Assembly (NCBI RefSeq): GCF_016765655.2
Contig: NZ_CP086106.1
Span: 793,501 to 857,500, forward strand
Source of the DNA: Skermanella mucosa
GTDB lineage: Bacteria > Pseudomonadota > Alphaproteobacteria > Azospirillales > Azospirillaceae
Length of the DNA stretch: 64,000 nt
Direction of reading: 5' to 3'
Shown here: one piece after another, positions 45,766-53,845 of the stretch
Position numbering within the stretch: position 1 is the stretch's first letter
Layout of the letters: each line of letters opens with the position of its first letter
Position numbers and translations under genes: made by a program
Notes under the pieces: generated by a model
Seen by the model: only the letters and a program-made list of their open reading frames with translations
Told to the model about the DNA's origin: nothing
Databases searched by the model: none

Positions 45766-46602
45766 ATGTCACTCGCCTATGTCATCACCGCCTACAAGCA
45801 GCCGTCGCAGTTCGCCCGGCTGATCGACGCGCTTTGGCACCCCGACGATCACTTCGCGATCCATATCGACGCCAAGACACCTCCCGAGGTCCACCGGGAA
45901 TTCGCCCGCGTCGCCGAAGGGCGCGGCAACATCGTCTTCGTGAAGCCCGTGCCGGTGTACTGGGGCGGCTTCGGCCTGTGCCAGGCGGAGTGGGCGGCGA
46001 TGAACGCGCTGCTCGGCCGGAAGGGCTGGACCCACATGATCAATATCACGGGCCAGGACTTCCCGCTCAAGGCCCGGGACGAAATGCTGGCCGAACTGGC
46101 GGCCCGGCCGGGCGTCAACCACATGCGCGTGCATCTGCTGGCCGATACCAAATCCCATTTCCGCCGGCGCTTCCGCTGGGTCTGCGTCGAGATGGGCGGC
46201 AAGCTGCGCCGCCTGCCGATCCCCTATCCCAAGCCCCGGACCTTCCGGAACGAGTGGTACGGCGACGGCTGGCACATCCTGACGCGCGAATTCTGCGAGT
46301 GGGCGGCGGCCGCGCCGGTGGCGCAGGACATCCTGCGCTGGTTCCGCCGGGTCAAGCATCCGCACGAGTCCTGGTATCAGGCGATGATGATGTCGAGCCC
46401 CTTCGCCGGCACGGTGGACCGGGACAACAAGCGGATGATCAAGTGGGTTCGCAACTCCGGCAATCCCAAGGTCCTGACCATGGACGACCTGCCGGACCTG
46501 CTGGCTTCGCCGGCGTTCTTCGCCCGGAAGTTCGACGAGACCGCCGATGCGGAGGTGCTGAAGGTCCTCGCCGGCCGGCTGCGCGCGCTGGTGCCGGCCT
46601 GA
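45766..46602 (+). CDS. Core-2/I-branching-like glycosyltransferase (GT14)
   Basis: A 278-residue enzyme of the Branch family (beta-1,6-N-acetylglucosaminyltransferase or xylosyltransferase-like). Motifs: YVITAYKQPSQFARLIDAL (about residues 5-23), FAIHIDAKT, YWGGFGLCQAEWAAMNALL, MINITGQDFPLK, the family's typical SGxDxPL-type site, and GDGWHILTREFCEW. It is the third transferase of the operon and may form a side branch on the polysaccharide. Length is short, as in bacterial members. Confidence 0.88.
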   Translation: MSLAYVITAYKQPSQFARLIDALWHPDDHFAIHIDAKTPPEVHREFARVAEGRGNIVFVKPVPVYWGGFGLCQAEWAAMNALLGRKGWTHMINITGQDFPLKARDEMLAELAARPGVNHMRVHLLADTKSHFRRRFRWVCVEMGGKLRRLPIPYPKPRTFRNEWYGDGWHILTREFCEWAAAAPVAQDILRWFRRVKHPHESWYQAMMMSSPFAGTVDRDNKRMIKWVRNSGNPKVLTMDDLPDLLASPAFFARKFDETADAEVLKVLAGRLRALVPA

Positions 46603-46725
46603 TCCCGGGCCTGTCCAGCTTTCCTTGACGGCGTCCACCCGACTGGACCGCCTGCCGACCCGCCGGGCCGGCGCGGATCTCGGATTTGCAAGGCCTGGGC
46701 TCCCTCCGAAGGGCTAATCCTGATT

Positions 46726-46741
46726 TGGCACGCGGCTTGCT
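46726..46741 (+). promoter_or_regulatory. Sigma-54 (RpoN) promoter
   Basis: TGGCACGCGGCTTGCT fits the consensus TGGCACG-N4-TTGCW at every defined position, with GG and GC exactly 10 bp apart. Transcription would start near 46752, about 65 bp ahead of the small repeat-protein gene. An upstream activator site was not identified. Confidence 0.85.
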
Positions 46742-46817
46742 CAATAGGGGAGTACCGGCGGAGAGCTCGCCGGTCCCAGCGATCCACAGAAACCTTTCAT
46801 TAGGTCGGGAGATTCAC

Positions 46818-47066
46818 ATGAGCACCAATGTTGGCATTGAGCAGAGCGGCAAGGCCGGTGGCGACGCTCTCGGTTACTCGGGTTCGACCTCGACCGGCCT
46901 GGGCGGCGACGCCAGCGGCATGGCTTCGGCCGGTGGCCTGGGCTTCAACACGGGTTCCGCCTCGGCGACCGGCGGCGACGCCCTCTCCGGCTCGTCCGCC
47001 GCGGGTGCGCTCGGCGGCGACGTCAGCGACAATACCCAGATCGGTTCGATCTCCATCAATTCCTGA
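46818..47066 (+). CDS. Small Gly/Ser-rich GGDA-repeat protein
   Basis: An 82-residue protein almost wholly of Gly, Ser, Ala, Asp and Thr. GGDA/GGDV occurs four times (about residues 13, 29, 49 and 65), giving units of about 16-20 residues: GGDALGYSGSTSTGL, GGDASGMASAGGLGF, GGDALSGSSAAGAL, GGDVSDNTQIGSI. There is no signal peptide, Cys or membrane helix. GGGAG lies six bases before the ATG. It has its own sigma-54 promoter and a strong terminator, so it is a monocistronic unit inside the EPS locus. No family was recognised; a structural or extracellular-matrix role is only a guess. Confidence 0.75.
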   Translation: MSTNVGIEQSGKAGGDALGYSGSTSTGLGGDASGMASAGGLGFNTGSASATGGDALSGSSAAGALGGDVSDNTQIGSISINS

Positions 47067-47100
47067 TGGACGAATCCCGGTCCTCCGGGTTCTGCGAAAG

Positions 47101-47129
47101 GGGCGCGGCTTCCTGGCCGCGCCCTTTTT
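47101..47129 (+). terminator. Rho-independent terminator of the repeat-protein gene
   Basis: A perfect 9-bp stem (47101-47109 with 47116-47124) and 6-nt loop, followed by TTTTT, 35 bp after the stop codon. Confidence 0.9.
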
Positions 47130-47147
47130 GCGTCTCCGGGCGGTTTC

Positions 47148-48704
47148 CTACGAGGGAACGCGCCGGGCCGCCGACCCGGCGGAGGCATAGCCCGCGGCAT
47201 GATCGCGCCCGCCGGCCAGAGCCGCCTCCCTGAGCCATCCGGCGGCGCAAATCCACGACAGGGCGATGCAGGGCCAGATCGGCACTAGGTAGCGCACGCC
47301 GCCGACATCGCCCAGCGCGGTCATGGTGATGGTCCCGCCATACAGGATCGCGCAGGAACCGATCATCTGGAGTTCCCAGGCGACCGGCCGGCGCCGCACC
47401 ATGGTCACGACCATCGCCAGGGCGCCGCCGATGCCGATGATATAGAAGCCGTAATAGACCGCCCGGAACGCCATCACCGTCGCGGTGCCGCGTTGCTCCG
47501 TGCCGATGCCGACCTCCATCTTCAGCAGCCGCGGCCCGGCCTCGTATTCCCAGCTCTCGTCGCCGTCATAGGGCCACGGCGCCTGGCGCTCGACGTCGGC
47601 GCGGGCGGCTTCCGCCTCCGACGCGGTCATGATCGGCGCGAGCGTCACCAGCGCCATGAATTCCCGGTACGAGAGCTCCAGGTAGCCGAGGAGGTCCTTC
47701 TCCACGATCGCGCCGGCGATCTCGCGGACATGAAGCTCCCGGTCCCAGCCGTCGGCATGGCCATGGCGCTCCCGGTAGGTCGGGAACAGGACGCCGAAGC
47801 GCAGGTAGTTCACATAGGTCTGCGAGACCAGCGTCCGGGCGCGCGGGTCCTCCATGCGGTCCAGCCGGGCGACGACCGGCTCCATGATGGCCGCCAGCTC
47901 GGTCACGCTGTCCTGAAGCGGCGTACCGGCGAAGTCGCCGGCATGCTCGGGCGCCAGCAGCATGGCCTTGCCGAGCAGCCCGGTGCCGTGGTTGCTGTTC
48001 GTCCCCGTGAAGCCGTGGACCGCGTAGTTGACGGCGTTGATGGAGCCGTAGCTGACCAGCACGGCGACCGCGATGGAAGCCGCCATGCGCATCGGGCTGA
48101 CCCGCAGGGCCAGCCAGGCATAGACCGCGACCACCGCCAGGAAAGGCAGGTAGACCTGCCCGGCCGGCCGGATCACGATGTTGAAGACGGCGACCGCGCA
48201 GATCAGGGCGAACCAGGACAGCCTGCGCGTCCGGTAGAACTGGAGCAGGGCGCCCAGCGCCACCATGGTCGAGGAGGTGATCAGCGACTCGGTGACGGCG
48301 ATGAAGTTGTAGGTGGTGGTGACGATGTTGCCGTGGAGCAGGACCGTCAGCGCCAGGGCCAAGGCCAGCGAGCGCGACGCGCGAAGCACGGTCAAGGCCA
48401 GGAAGACGCTGGATGCGAAATAGAGGGCGGTCTGCACGACGACCGACGTGATCCGGACGTCGCCGATCGCCTGCATCATCATCAGGAACGTAGGGTAGCC
48501 GAAAACCCGGAGGGGGGAGAAGGCGAGATAGTCGCGGGTATCCGCGGCGATCACCTCCCGCTTGCCGGCCAGCAGGTAGGCCATGGCCAGGGTCAGCGCC
48601 AGGGCGAGGACGGCGACCGCCACCCGAGCCCAGGGACTGCGCGCCAGCGCGGCATCCAGGTGCAGGATACGGGTCAGCGGGCTGGGTGTCTGGAAGCGCG
48701 GCAT
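47148..48704 (-). CDS. Multi-pass membrane protein of the EPS locus
   Basis: A 518-residue protein with about ten hydrophobic helices, an extracytoplasmic-type stretch of about 170 residues (roughly 255-425) before the last helices, and DTRDYLAFSPLRVFGYPTF near the N-terminus. The layout (many helices, an Asp-containing first loop, a soluble loop near the end) resembles GT-C or GT39-type glycosyltransferases or lipid-linked sugar processing proteins, but no decisive motif was recognised. An ATG at 48704 was chosen; a GTG at 48764 would add 20 residues. It is convergent with the repeat-protein unit. Confidence 0.7.
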   Translation of the reverse strand: MPRFQTPSPLTRILHLDAALARSPWARVAVAVLALALTLAMAYLLAGKREVIAADTRDYLAFSPLRVFGYPTFLMMMQAIGDVRITSVVVQTALYFASSVFLALTVLRASRSLALALALTVLLHGNIVTTTYNFIAVTESLITSSTMVALGALLQFYRTRRLSWFALICAVAVFNIVIRPAGQVYLPFLAVVAVYAWLALRVSPMRMAASIAVAVLVSYGSINAVNYAVHGFTGTNSNHGTGLLGKAMLLAPEHAGDFAGTPLQDSVTELAAIMEPVVARLDRMEDPRARTLVSQTYVNYLRFGVLFPTYRERHGHADGWDRELHVREIAGAIVEKDLLGYLELSYREFMALVTLAPIMTASEAEAARADVERQAPWPYDGDESWEYEAGPRLLKMEVGIGTEQRGTATVMAFRAVYYGFYIIGIGGALAMVVTMVRRRPVAWELQMIGSCAILYGGTITMTALGDVGGVRYLVPIWPCIALSWICAAGWLREAALAGGRDHAAGYASAGSAARRVPS

Positions 48705-48770
48705 GGCGGCTTTCGCTTTTGATTCCGCACGGACACGGAAAAGGGTGCTTCGTACGATCGTCACAGTATT

Positions 48771-48794
48771 CGGCAGTCCTCGCGAGGACTGCCG
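48771..48794. promoter_or_regulatory. Perfect 24-bp palindrome
   Basis: Positions 48771-48794 read identically on both strands, with the half-site CGGCAGTCCTCG. It lies 67 bp upstream of the membrane-protein ATG. An operator for a dimeric regulator or a cruciform/hairpin is possible. Confidence 0.5.
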
Positions 48795-48926
48795 GTGTAT
48801 GGGTACCCTCTGCTTCGCTCCAGGGAAAGTCGCCTCCCGGAATTCTCAAGGGGTAGTACCGGCGCTTGCGCCGCGATATTTAGGGAACGGAACGGATCGT
48901 CGCCGCTCCGGGCGGTACAAATGCGA

Positions 48927-48954
48927 AAGGGGCACCGCTGCTACGGTGCCCCTT
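48927..48954 (-). terminator. Rho-independent terminator of sspB
   Basis: An 11-bp perfect stem (48927-48937 with 48944-48954) with a 6-nt loop, 32 bp past the sspB stop. The minus strand continues TTCGCATTT. Confidence 0.75.
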
Positions 48955-48986
48955 GCCGGTCCTTGCGATCCAACGATGCCGGAAAG

Positions 48987-49493
48987 CTATTTCTTGCGGA
49001 ACGAGTCCAGGGCCACGACCTGACCCATCTTGCCGTCGTCGGCCTGCTTCGCGCCTACGGCCTTGGCCGCCTGGCGTTCCGCTTCCTCGGTCACCTCCTC
49101 CTCGATCTCCTCCATGCTCGTCGGGCCTTCCTGGGTGCTCAGCGGCTGGAACTGGAGCGCGAAGGTGACGGAGGGATCGGCGAAGGTGGTGATCGCCGCG
49201 AACGGGATGACCAGTCGCTCATGCGCGTTGTTGAAGCTCAGCGTCACGCCGAATTTGTCGTCCTCGACCTCCAGACCGTAGAACTGGTACTGGAGCACGA
49301 TGGTCATCTCTGAGGGATACTGGCCGCGCAGGTAGTCGGGAATCTGGACGCCCGCGTCGTTGGTGCGGAAGGTCAGGTAGAAATGGTGATTGCCCGGCAG
49401 ACCGCGTTCGGCCGCCTGGATCAACGCTTCCCGAACGACACCGCGCAGGGCGTTCTCGACCATCTTGTCGTATCGCAGATACTCGGTTGCCAT
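48987..49493 (-). CDS. sspB: SspB, ClpXP adaptor for ssrA-tagged proteins
   Basis: A 168-residue alphaproteobacterial SspB. The N-terminal substrate-binding domain has YDKMVENALRGVVREAL (about residues 8-24), HHFYLTFRT, YPSEMTIVLQYQFYGLEV and FNNAHERLVIPFAAITTF. An acidic linker (MEEIEEEVTEEAE) leads to the C-terminal ClpX-binding tail GQVVALDSFRKK. It hands ssrA-tagged proteins to ClpXP. The tmRNA gene that makes the tag lies directly upstream on the same strand, a pleasing functional neighbour. The ATG at 49493 gives the standard start. Confidence 0.94.
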   Translation of the reverse strand: MATEYLRYDKMVENALRGVVREALIQAAERGLPGNHHFYLTFRTNDAGVQIPDYLRGQYPSEMTIVLQYQFYGLEVEDDKFGVTLSFNNAHERLVIPFAAITTFADPSVTFALQFQPLSTQEGPTSMEEIEEEVTEEAERQAAKAVGAKQADDGKMGQVVALDSFRKK

Positions 49494-49544
49494 TACGGGC
49501 GCCGCCTCAACCTTAATCAAATCGCTGCCGGACACAGCACTGAA

Positions 49545-49800
49545 TGAAGTGGGGGGCTTCTGTTGCCCGGCGCCCCCCGGACCGCGCTTACCCAAGGTCA
49601 GGCAGCGAGAGCCATACGGTTGTCGTTGGCACTTGTAAAATCAGCCCGATAACGGCGGTACCATGCCGGGCGAAAATCATGCCTTTACCACGCGCGTCGA
49701 TCCTGATTCGCCCCCGTAGGCCTGCCCGTCCGGTGCCGGCGGACAGGTATAACTGGTGGAGGCGCCGGGTGCCGCCCCCGGGTCCGCAACGCTTATTCCA
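49545..49800 (-). ncRNA. ssrA: tmRNA, permuted two-piece alphaproteobacterial form
   Basis: On the minus strand the acceptor piece comes first, ending ...GGCGCCTCCACCA (3' end about 49754). A spacer follows, then the coding piece beginning GGGGGCGAATCAGG (5' end about 49715). GGGGGCG pairs with CGCCTCC over 7 bp, including a third-position G.U pair, the alanyl-tRNA synthetase identity element. Further on, an in-frame stretch encodes the tag ANDNRMALAA and a stop (about 49598-49630). This is the circularly permuted layout known from alphaproteobacteria. The outer ends are approximate. A GC-rich pairing (GGGGGGC with GCCCCCC near 49551-49578) may close the 3' region or terminate transcription. 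Confidence 0.88.
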
Positions 49801-49980
49801 CATGACGTTTATCGCCATAGCCGGGCGTTACCCGACAATTCGAATATAGGCTCTGCGATCGTGAGAATAAAGGGGCGATGTTGCCGGGAACCGCCCCGCC
49901 GTCCGCGACATTCCCGCTCGCTATGGTCTCCGGCGGGTCCAGGCGCTAGAGTGCGGCGGTCAACGAACGCCGGAGAAAAC

Positions 49981-50925
49981 ATGCCGCTTACCCCGGAACA
50001 GCGCGACGAGATCGCCCATTTGCGGAACGAGGCCGTGCCGACCCGGCGCGCCACCGTGCCCGCGCTGGAGGACATCCTCTACGAGGCCTTCCCCGTGCTC
50101 GACCACGGATTCGTGCGCGTGATCGACTATATGGGCGACGATTCGGCGGTGGTCCAGGCGGCCCGCGTGTCCTATGGCCGCGGCACCCGGAAGGTCAGCG
50201 AGGATGCCGGCCTGATCCGCTACCTGATGCGGCACTGGCATTCGACCCCGTTCGAGATGTGCGAGATCAAGTACCACGTCAAGCTGCCGATCTTCGTGGC
50301 CCGGCAGTGGATCCGCCACCGTACGGCCAACGTCAACGAGTACAGCGCGCGCTACTCGATCCTGGACAAGGAGTTCTACGTCCCGGCGCCCGAGCACCTG
50401 TCGGCGCAGAGCACCGTCAACCGCCAGGGCCGCGGCGAGGTGTTGCAGGGCGACGAGGCGGCCCGCGTCATGGACCTGCTGCGCGAGGACAGCGAGCGGG
50501 CCTACCGCGGCTATGCCGAGATGCTGAACCAGGACGAGGACGGGGCTCCCCTCGACCCGTCGCGCTCGGGGCTGGCGCGCGAGCTGGCGCGCATGAACCT
50601 GTCCCTGAACTACTATACGCAATGGTACTGGAAGGTGGATCTGCACAACCTGATGCATTTCCTGCGGCTGCGCGCCGACAGCCACGCCCAGTACGAGATC
50701 CGGGCCTACGCCGACATCATGATCGACATCCTGGAGCGCTGGGTGCCGCTGACCGCGGAGGCGTTCCGCGAATACCGGCTGGGCGGGGCGAGCCTGTCGG
50801 CGACCGGCCTCGCCATCGTCCGGCGGATGCTCTCCGGCGAGACCGTCGCCCAGGCGGACAGCGGCCTGAGCAAGCGGGAATGGCGTGAACTGATGGAGCA
50901 GCTCGGCCGTTCCCCGGAGCTTTGA
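49981..50925 (+). CDS. thyX: FAD-dependent thymidylate synthase
   Basis: A 314-residue flavin thymidylate synthase that makes dTMP using methylene-tetrahydrofolate and NADPH. The ThyX motif is [15 protein letters not shown] (about residues 117-131), in the RHRxxSxNxxSxRYS position though with Ala for the first Ser. [20 protein letters not shown] precedes it, and [21 protein letters not shown] follows. GGAG lies five bases before the ATG. It stands ahead of the ABC transporter genes, divergent from the tmRNA. Alphaproteobacteria often use ThyX instead of ThyA. Confidence 0.96.
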   Translation: MPLTPEQRDEIAHLRNEAVPTRRATVPALEDILYEAFPVLDHGFVRVIDYMGDDSAVVQAARVSYGRGTRKVSEDAGLIRYLMRHWHSTPFEMCEIKYHVKLPIFVARQWIRHRTANVNEYSARYSILDKEFYVPAPEHLSAQSTVNRQGRGEVLQGDEAARVMDLLREDSERAYRGYAEMLNQDEDGAPLDPSRSGLARELARMNLSLNYYTQWYWKVDLHNLMHFLRLRADSHAQYEIRAYADIMIDILERWVPLTAEAFREYRLGGASLSATGLAIVRRMLSGETVAQADSGLSKREWRELMEQLGRSPEL

Positions 50926-50955
50926 GGGGATAGAAGGTCCCCAGGAGGAAGCAAG

Positions 50956-51927
50956 ATGAAGATCACCCGCATCGCCGGGACCGTCCTGGCGCTGGCGTGC
51001 CTTGGCGCCGTTCCGGCCGGAGCCCAGGTCCAGAGCAAGAGCGTCGCGGTCACCGCGATCGTCGAGCATCCGGCGCTGGACGCCGTCCGCGACGGTGTAC
51101 GCGACGAGCTGGCCGAGCAGGGCTGGAAACCCGGCGACACCCTGAGGTTCGACTACCAGAGCGCCCAGGGCAATCCCGGCACGGCGGTCCAGATCGCCCG
51201 GCAGTTCGTCGGACAGGCGCCCGACGTGATCGTGCCGATCTCGACGCCGTCGGCCCAGGCCGTGGTGTCGGCGGCGCGGGACATCCCGGTCGTCTTCACC
51301 GCGGTGACCGATCCGCTGGGCGCCCAGCTGGTCCGCGACTTGGAGAAGCCGGGCCGCAACGTGACCGGCCTGTCCGACCTGTCGCCGGTGGCCGACCATC
51401 TGGCGCTGATCCGGGAGATCATGCCCGACGCCAGGCGGCTGGGCTTCCCGTACAATCCGGGGGAGCCGAACTCCGTGACCCTGCTGGAACTGGTGAAGAA
51501 GCTGGCGCCCGAGCACGGCTTCTCCATCGTCGAGGCGCCGGCCACCCGCTCGGCCGACGTGCAGGGCGCGGCGCGCGGGCTGGTCGGCCGGGTCGACGCG
51601 GTCTACATGCCGACCGACAACACCATCGTCTCCGCCCTGGAAGCCCTGCTGATCGTGGGCGCCCAGAACAAGCTGCCGGTCTTCACCGCCGACACCGACA
51701 GCGTCCAGCGCGGCGCCGTCGCCACCGTGGGCTTCAACTATTACCAGGTCGGCCGCCAGACCGGGCAGATCGTCGCCCGCGTCCTGAAGGGCGAGAATCC
51801 CGGCGACATCCCCGTGACGTCGGCCGAGGGAACGGACCTGTACGTCAATCCCAAGGCCGCGGCGGCGATGGGCATCACCATCCCCGACGCCGTGGTCGCC
51901 CGGGCCAGCAAGGTCGTCGGACAGTGA
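50956..51927 (+). CDS. ABC transporter substrate-binding protein (TrpX-like)
   Basis: A 323-residue periplasmic binding protein with a Sec signal peptide (cleavage near AGAQ, about residue 24). It belongs to the ABC_sub_bind family: SVAVTAIVEHPALDAVRDGV, DVIVPISTPSAQAVV, PVVFTAVTDPLGAQLV and VDAVYMPTDNTIVSALEAL. AGGAGG lies 7 bases before the ATG. With the permease and ATPase downstream it is a TrpXYZ-like importer; tryptophan/tyrosine or related aromatic ligands are suggested by family, not shown. Confidence 0.9.
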   Translation: MKITRIAGTVLALACLGAVPAGAQVQSKSVAVTAIVEHPALDAVRDGVRDELAEQGWKPGDTLRFDYQSAQGNPGTAVQIARQFVGQAPDVIVPISTPSAQAVVSAARDIPVVFTAVTDPLGAQLVRDLEKPGRNVTGLSDLSPVADHLALIREIMPDARRLGFPYNPGEPNSVTLLELVKKLAPEHGFSIVEAPATRSADVQGAARGLVGRVDAVYMPTDNTIVSALEALLIVGAQNKLPVFTADTDSVQRGAVATVGFNYYQVGRQTGQIVARVLKGENPGDIPVTSAEGTDLYVNPKAAAAMGITIPDAVVARASKVVGQ

Positions 51928-51965
51928 TGCGCCCAAATCGATGAAGCCGAATCGATGAAGCATCC

Positions 51966-52880
51966 ATGAGCGCCGTAGCTTTCCTGGGGGCCGCGGAGCT
52001 GGGGCTGGTCTTCGCCCTGGTCGCCCTCGGCGTCTTCCTGTCGTTCCGCGTCCTGGACTTTCCCGACCTGACCGTGGACGGCAGCTTCCCGCTGGGCGCC
52101 GCCGTCACCGCGACCCTGATCGTGGCGGGCTGGAACCCGTGGCTCGCCACCGGGGCCGCCATGGCGGCCGGGGCGCTGGCGGGAATCGTCACCGCCACGC
52201 TCAACGTTCGCTGCAGGATCCTGCACCTGCTGGCCAGCATCCTGACCATGATCGCGCTGTTCTCGGTCAACCTGCGGATCATGGGGCGGCCGAACGTCGC
52301 GATCATCACCCAGGACACGGTGCTGACGCCGTTCTACGGGCTCGGCCTGTCCGACGCGGTGCTCCGGCCGCTGTTCGTGCTGGTCGTGGTCGCCGCCGTG
52401 GTGGCGCTGCTCGCCCGCTTCCTCAACAGCGAGTTCGGACTCGCCATGCGGGCGACCGGGGTCAACGCGCGGATGGCGCGAGCCCAGGGCGTCTCGACCG
52501 ACCTGCACATCTATGCCGGGATGGCGCTGAGCAACGCGCTGGTGGCGCTGGCCGGCGCCCTGTTCGCCCAGACCAACGGCTTCGCCGATGTGACCAGCGG
52601 CATCGGCACCATCGTGATCGGGCTGGCGGCCGTCATCGTCGGCGAGACGGTGATGCGCAGCCGGGTGATCCTGTGGGCGCTGGTTGGCTGCGTCGTCGGT
52701 TCGATCCTGTACCGCATCGCGATCCAGGTGGCGCTGAACGCCGACTTCATCGGGCTCCAGGCGTCCGACCTGAACCTGGTGACGGCCCTGCTGGTGGCCG
52801 GCGCGCTGATCCTGCCGCGCCTGCGCAATCCCCTCCGGGCCGGAAGACAGGAGCCCGGAACACAGGGAACTGCGCGATGA
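51966..52880 (+). CDS. ABC transporter permease (TrpY-like)
   Basis: A 304-residue permease with about eight helices, of the branched-chain amino-acid type: LGLVFALVALGVFLSFRVLDFPDLTVDGSF (about residues 13-42), FGLAMRATGVNARMARAQGV (the coupling-helix region, about 158-177) and GLAAVIVGETVMRSR. It overlaps the ATPase gene (ATGA). A lone permease would homodimerise. Confidence 0.9.
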   Translation: MSAVAFLGAAELGLVFALVALGVFLSFRVLDFPDLTVDGSFPLGAAVTATLIVAGWNPWLATGAAMAAGALAGIVTATLNVRCRILHLLASILTMIALFSVNLRIMGRPNVAIITQDTVLTPFYGLGLSDAVLRPLFVLVVVAAVVALLARFLNSEFGLAMRATGVNARMARAQGVSTDLHIYAGMALSNALVALAGALFAQTNGFADVTSGIGTIVIGLAAVIVGETVMRSRVILWALVGCVVGSILYRIAIQVALNADFIGLQASDLNLVTALLVAGALILPRLRNPLRAGRQEPGTQGTAR

Positions 52881-53671
52881 TCGAGGTCAGGGACCTGCAC
52901 GTCACCTTCGGCCGGGGCACGCCGCTGGAAAAGCACGCGCTGCGCGGCATCGACCTGACGATCCCGGGCGGCCAGTTCGTCACCGTGATCGGCTCCAACG
53001 GGGCGGGCAAATCCACCGTCCTGGGCGCGCTGGCCGGCGACGTCATCGCCGAGCGGGGCAGCGTGGCGATCGACGGCACCGACGTGACCCGCTGGCCCAC
53101 GCCCCGCCGCGCCGGGCTGGTCGCCCGGGTCTTCCAGGACCCCATGGCGGGCACCTGCGCCACCCTCTCGATCGAGGAGAACATGGCGCTCGCCGCCGCG
53201 CGCGGCCGGCGTCGCGGGCTGGGACCGGCGGTCGGGCAGGGCCAGCGCGCCGGCTTCCGCGACCGCATCGCGGAGCTGGGCCTGGGGCTGGAGAACCGGC
53301 TGAAGGACCAGATGGGCCTGCTGTCCGGCGGCCAGCGCCAAGCGGTCAGCCTGCTGATGGCGACCCTGGCGGGCTCGCGCATCCTGCTGCTGGACGAGCA
53401 CACCGCCGCCCTCGACCCCTCGACGGCGGACTTCGTGCTCGACCTGACCCGCCGGATCGTCGCCGGCCACGGCCTGACCACCCTGATGGTCACCCACTCC
53501 ATGCGCCACGCCCTGGACCATGGCGACCGCACGATCATGCTGCACGAGGGCAGGGTGGTGCTGGACGTCGGCGGCCAGGAGCGCGCCGGCCTGGACGTGC
53601 CCGACCTGCTGGCGATGTTCAGCCGCGTCCGGGGCCAGCAGCTGGCGGACGACAGCTTGCTGATCGGGTGA
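52877..53671 (+). CDS. ABC transporter ATP-binding protein (TrpZ-like)
   Basis: A 264-residue ATPase: Walker A GSNGAGKST (about residues 39-47), signature LLSGGQRQAVSLLMATL, Walker B ILLLDEHTAALDP and switch His in VTHSMRHAL. The E-H-T form after Walker B (DEHTAALD) is typical of TrpZ-like ATPases. It overlaps the permease start region (ATGA) and closes the importer operon. Confidence 0.92.
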   Translation: MIEVRDLHVTFGRGTPLEKHALRGIDLTIPGGQFVTVIGSNGAGKSTVLGALAGDVIAERGSVAIDGTDVTRWPTPRRAGLVARVFQDPMAGTCATLSIEENMALAAARGRRRGLGPAVGQGQRAGFRDRIAELGLGLENRLKDQMGLLSGGQRQAVSLLMATLAGSRILLLDEHTAALDPSTADFVLDLTRRIVAGHGLTTLMVTHSMRHALDHGDRTIMLHEGRVVLDVGGQERAGLDVPDLLAMFSRVRGQQLADDSLLIG

Positions 53672-53674
53672 ACC

Positions 53675-53687
53675 TTATACGGTACAA
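53675..53687 (+). promoter_or_regulatory. Imperfect palindrome, possible antitoxin operator
   Basis: TTATAC-G-GTACAA, a near-palindrome with one mismatch, 20 bp ahead of the broken toxin gene. It overlaps TACAAT (53683-53688), a fair -10 box. XRE-family antitoxins usually repress from such sites. Confidence 0.4.
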
Positions 53688-53707
53688 TTCCTGGGCGGGG
53701 CCGATGG

Positions 53708-53845
53708 ATGAAGAGACTTGCCGCTCATTTCTACAGGACGACAGCCGGCAACCAACCGGTCAAGGAGTGATTGCTGGACATTGATCCCGCTGATCGGAAA
53801 ATCGTCGGCAGCGACAGGCGCAGCGGGAAGGGGCAGAAATCATGA
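53708..53845 (+). pseudogene. HigB/Gp49-like toxin remnant
   Basis: The frame from ATG 53708 reads MKRLAAHFYRTTAGNQPVKE, then TGA (53768-53770), then LLDIDPADRKIVGSD before losing similarity and ending at TGA 53843-53845. This matches the start of phage-derived Gp49-like HigB toxins (FYRTxxGxxPVxEWLxxL...DRKxIGxD), with the Trp codon of EWL turned to a stop and most of the C-terminal half deleted. The intact toxin would be about 110 residues. The remnant's end overlaps the antitoxin start, keeping the original toxin-first order. Confidence 0.75.

Noticed and set aside
49720-49800. Possible ordinary tRNA or SRP RNA on the plus strand
   Set aside because: No cloverleaf forms; the minus strand instead shows the acceptor and coding pieces of tmRNA with a tag frame.
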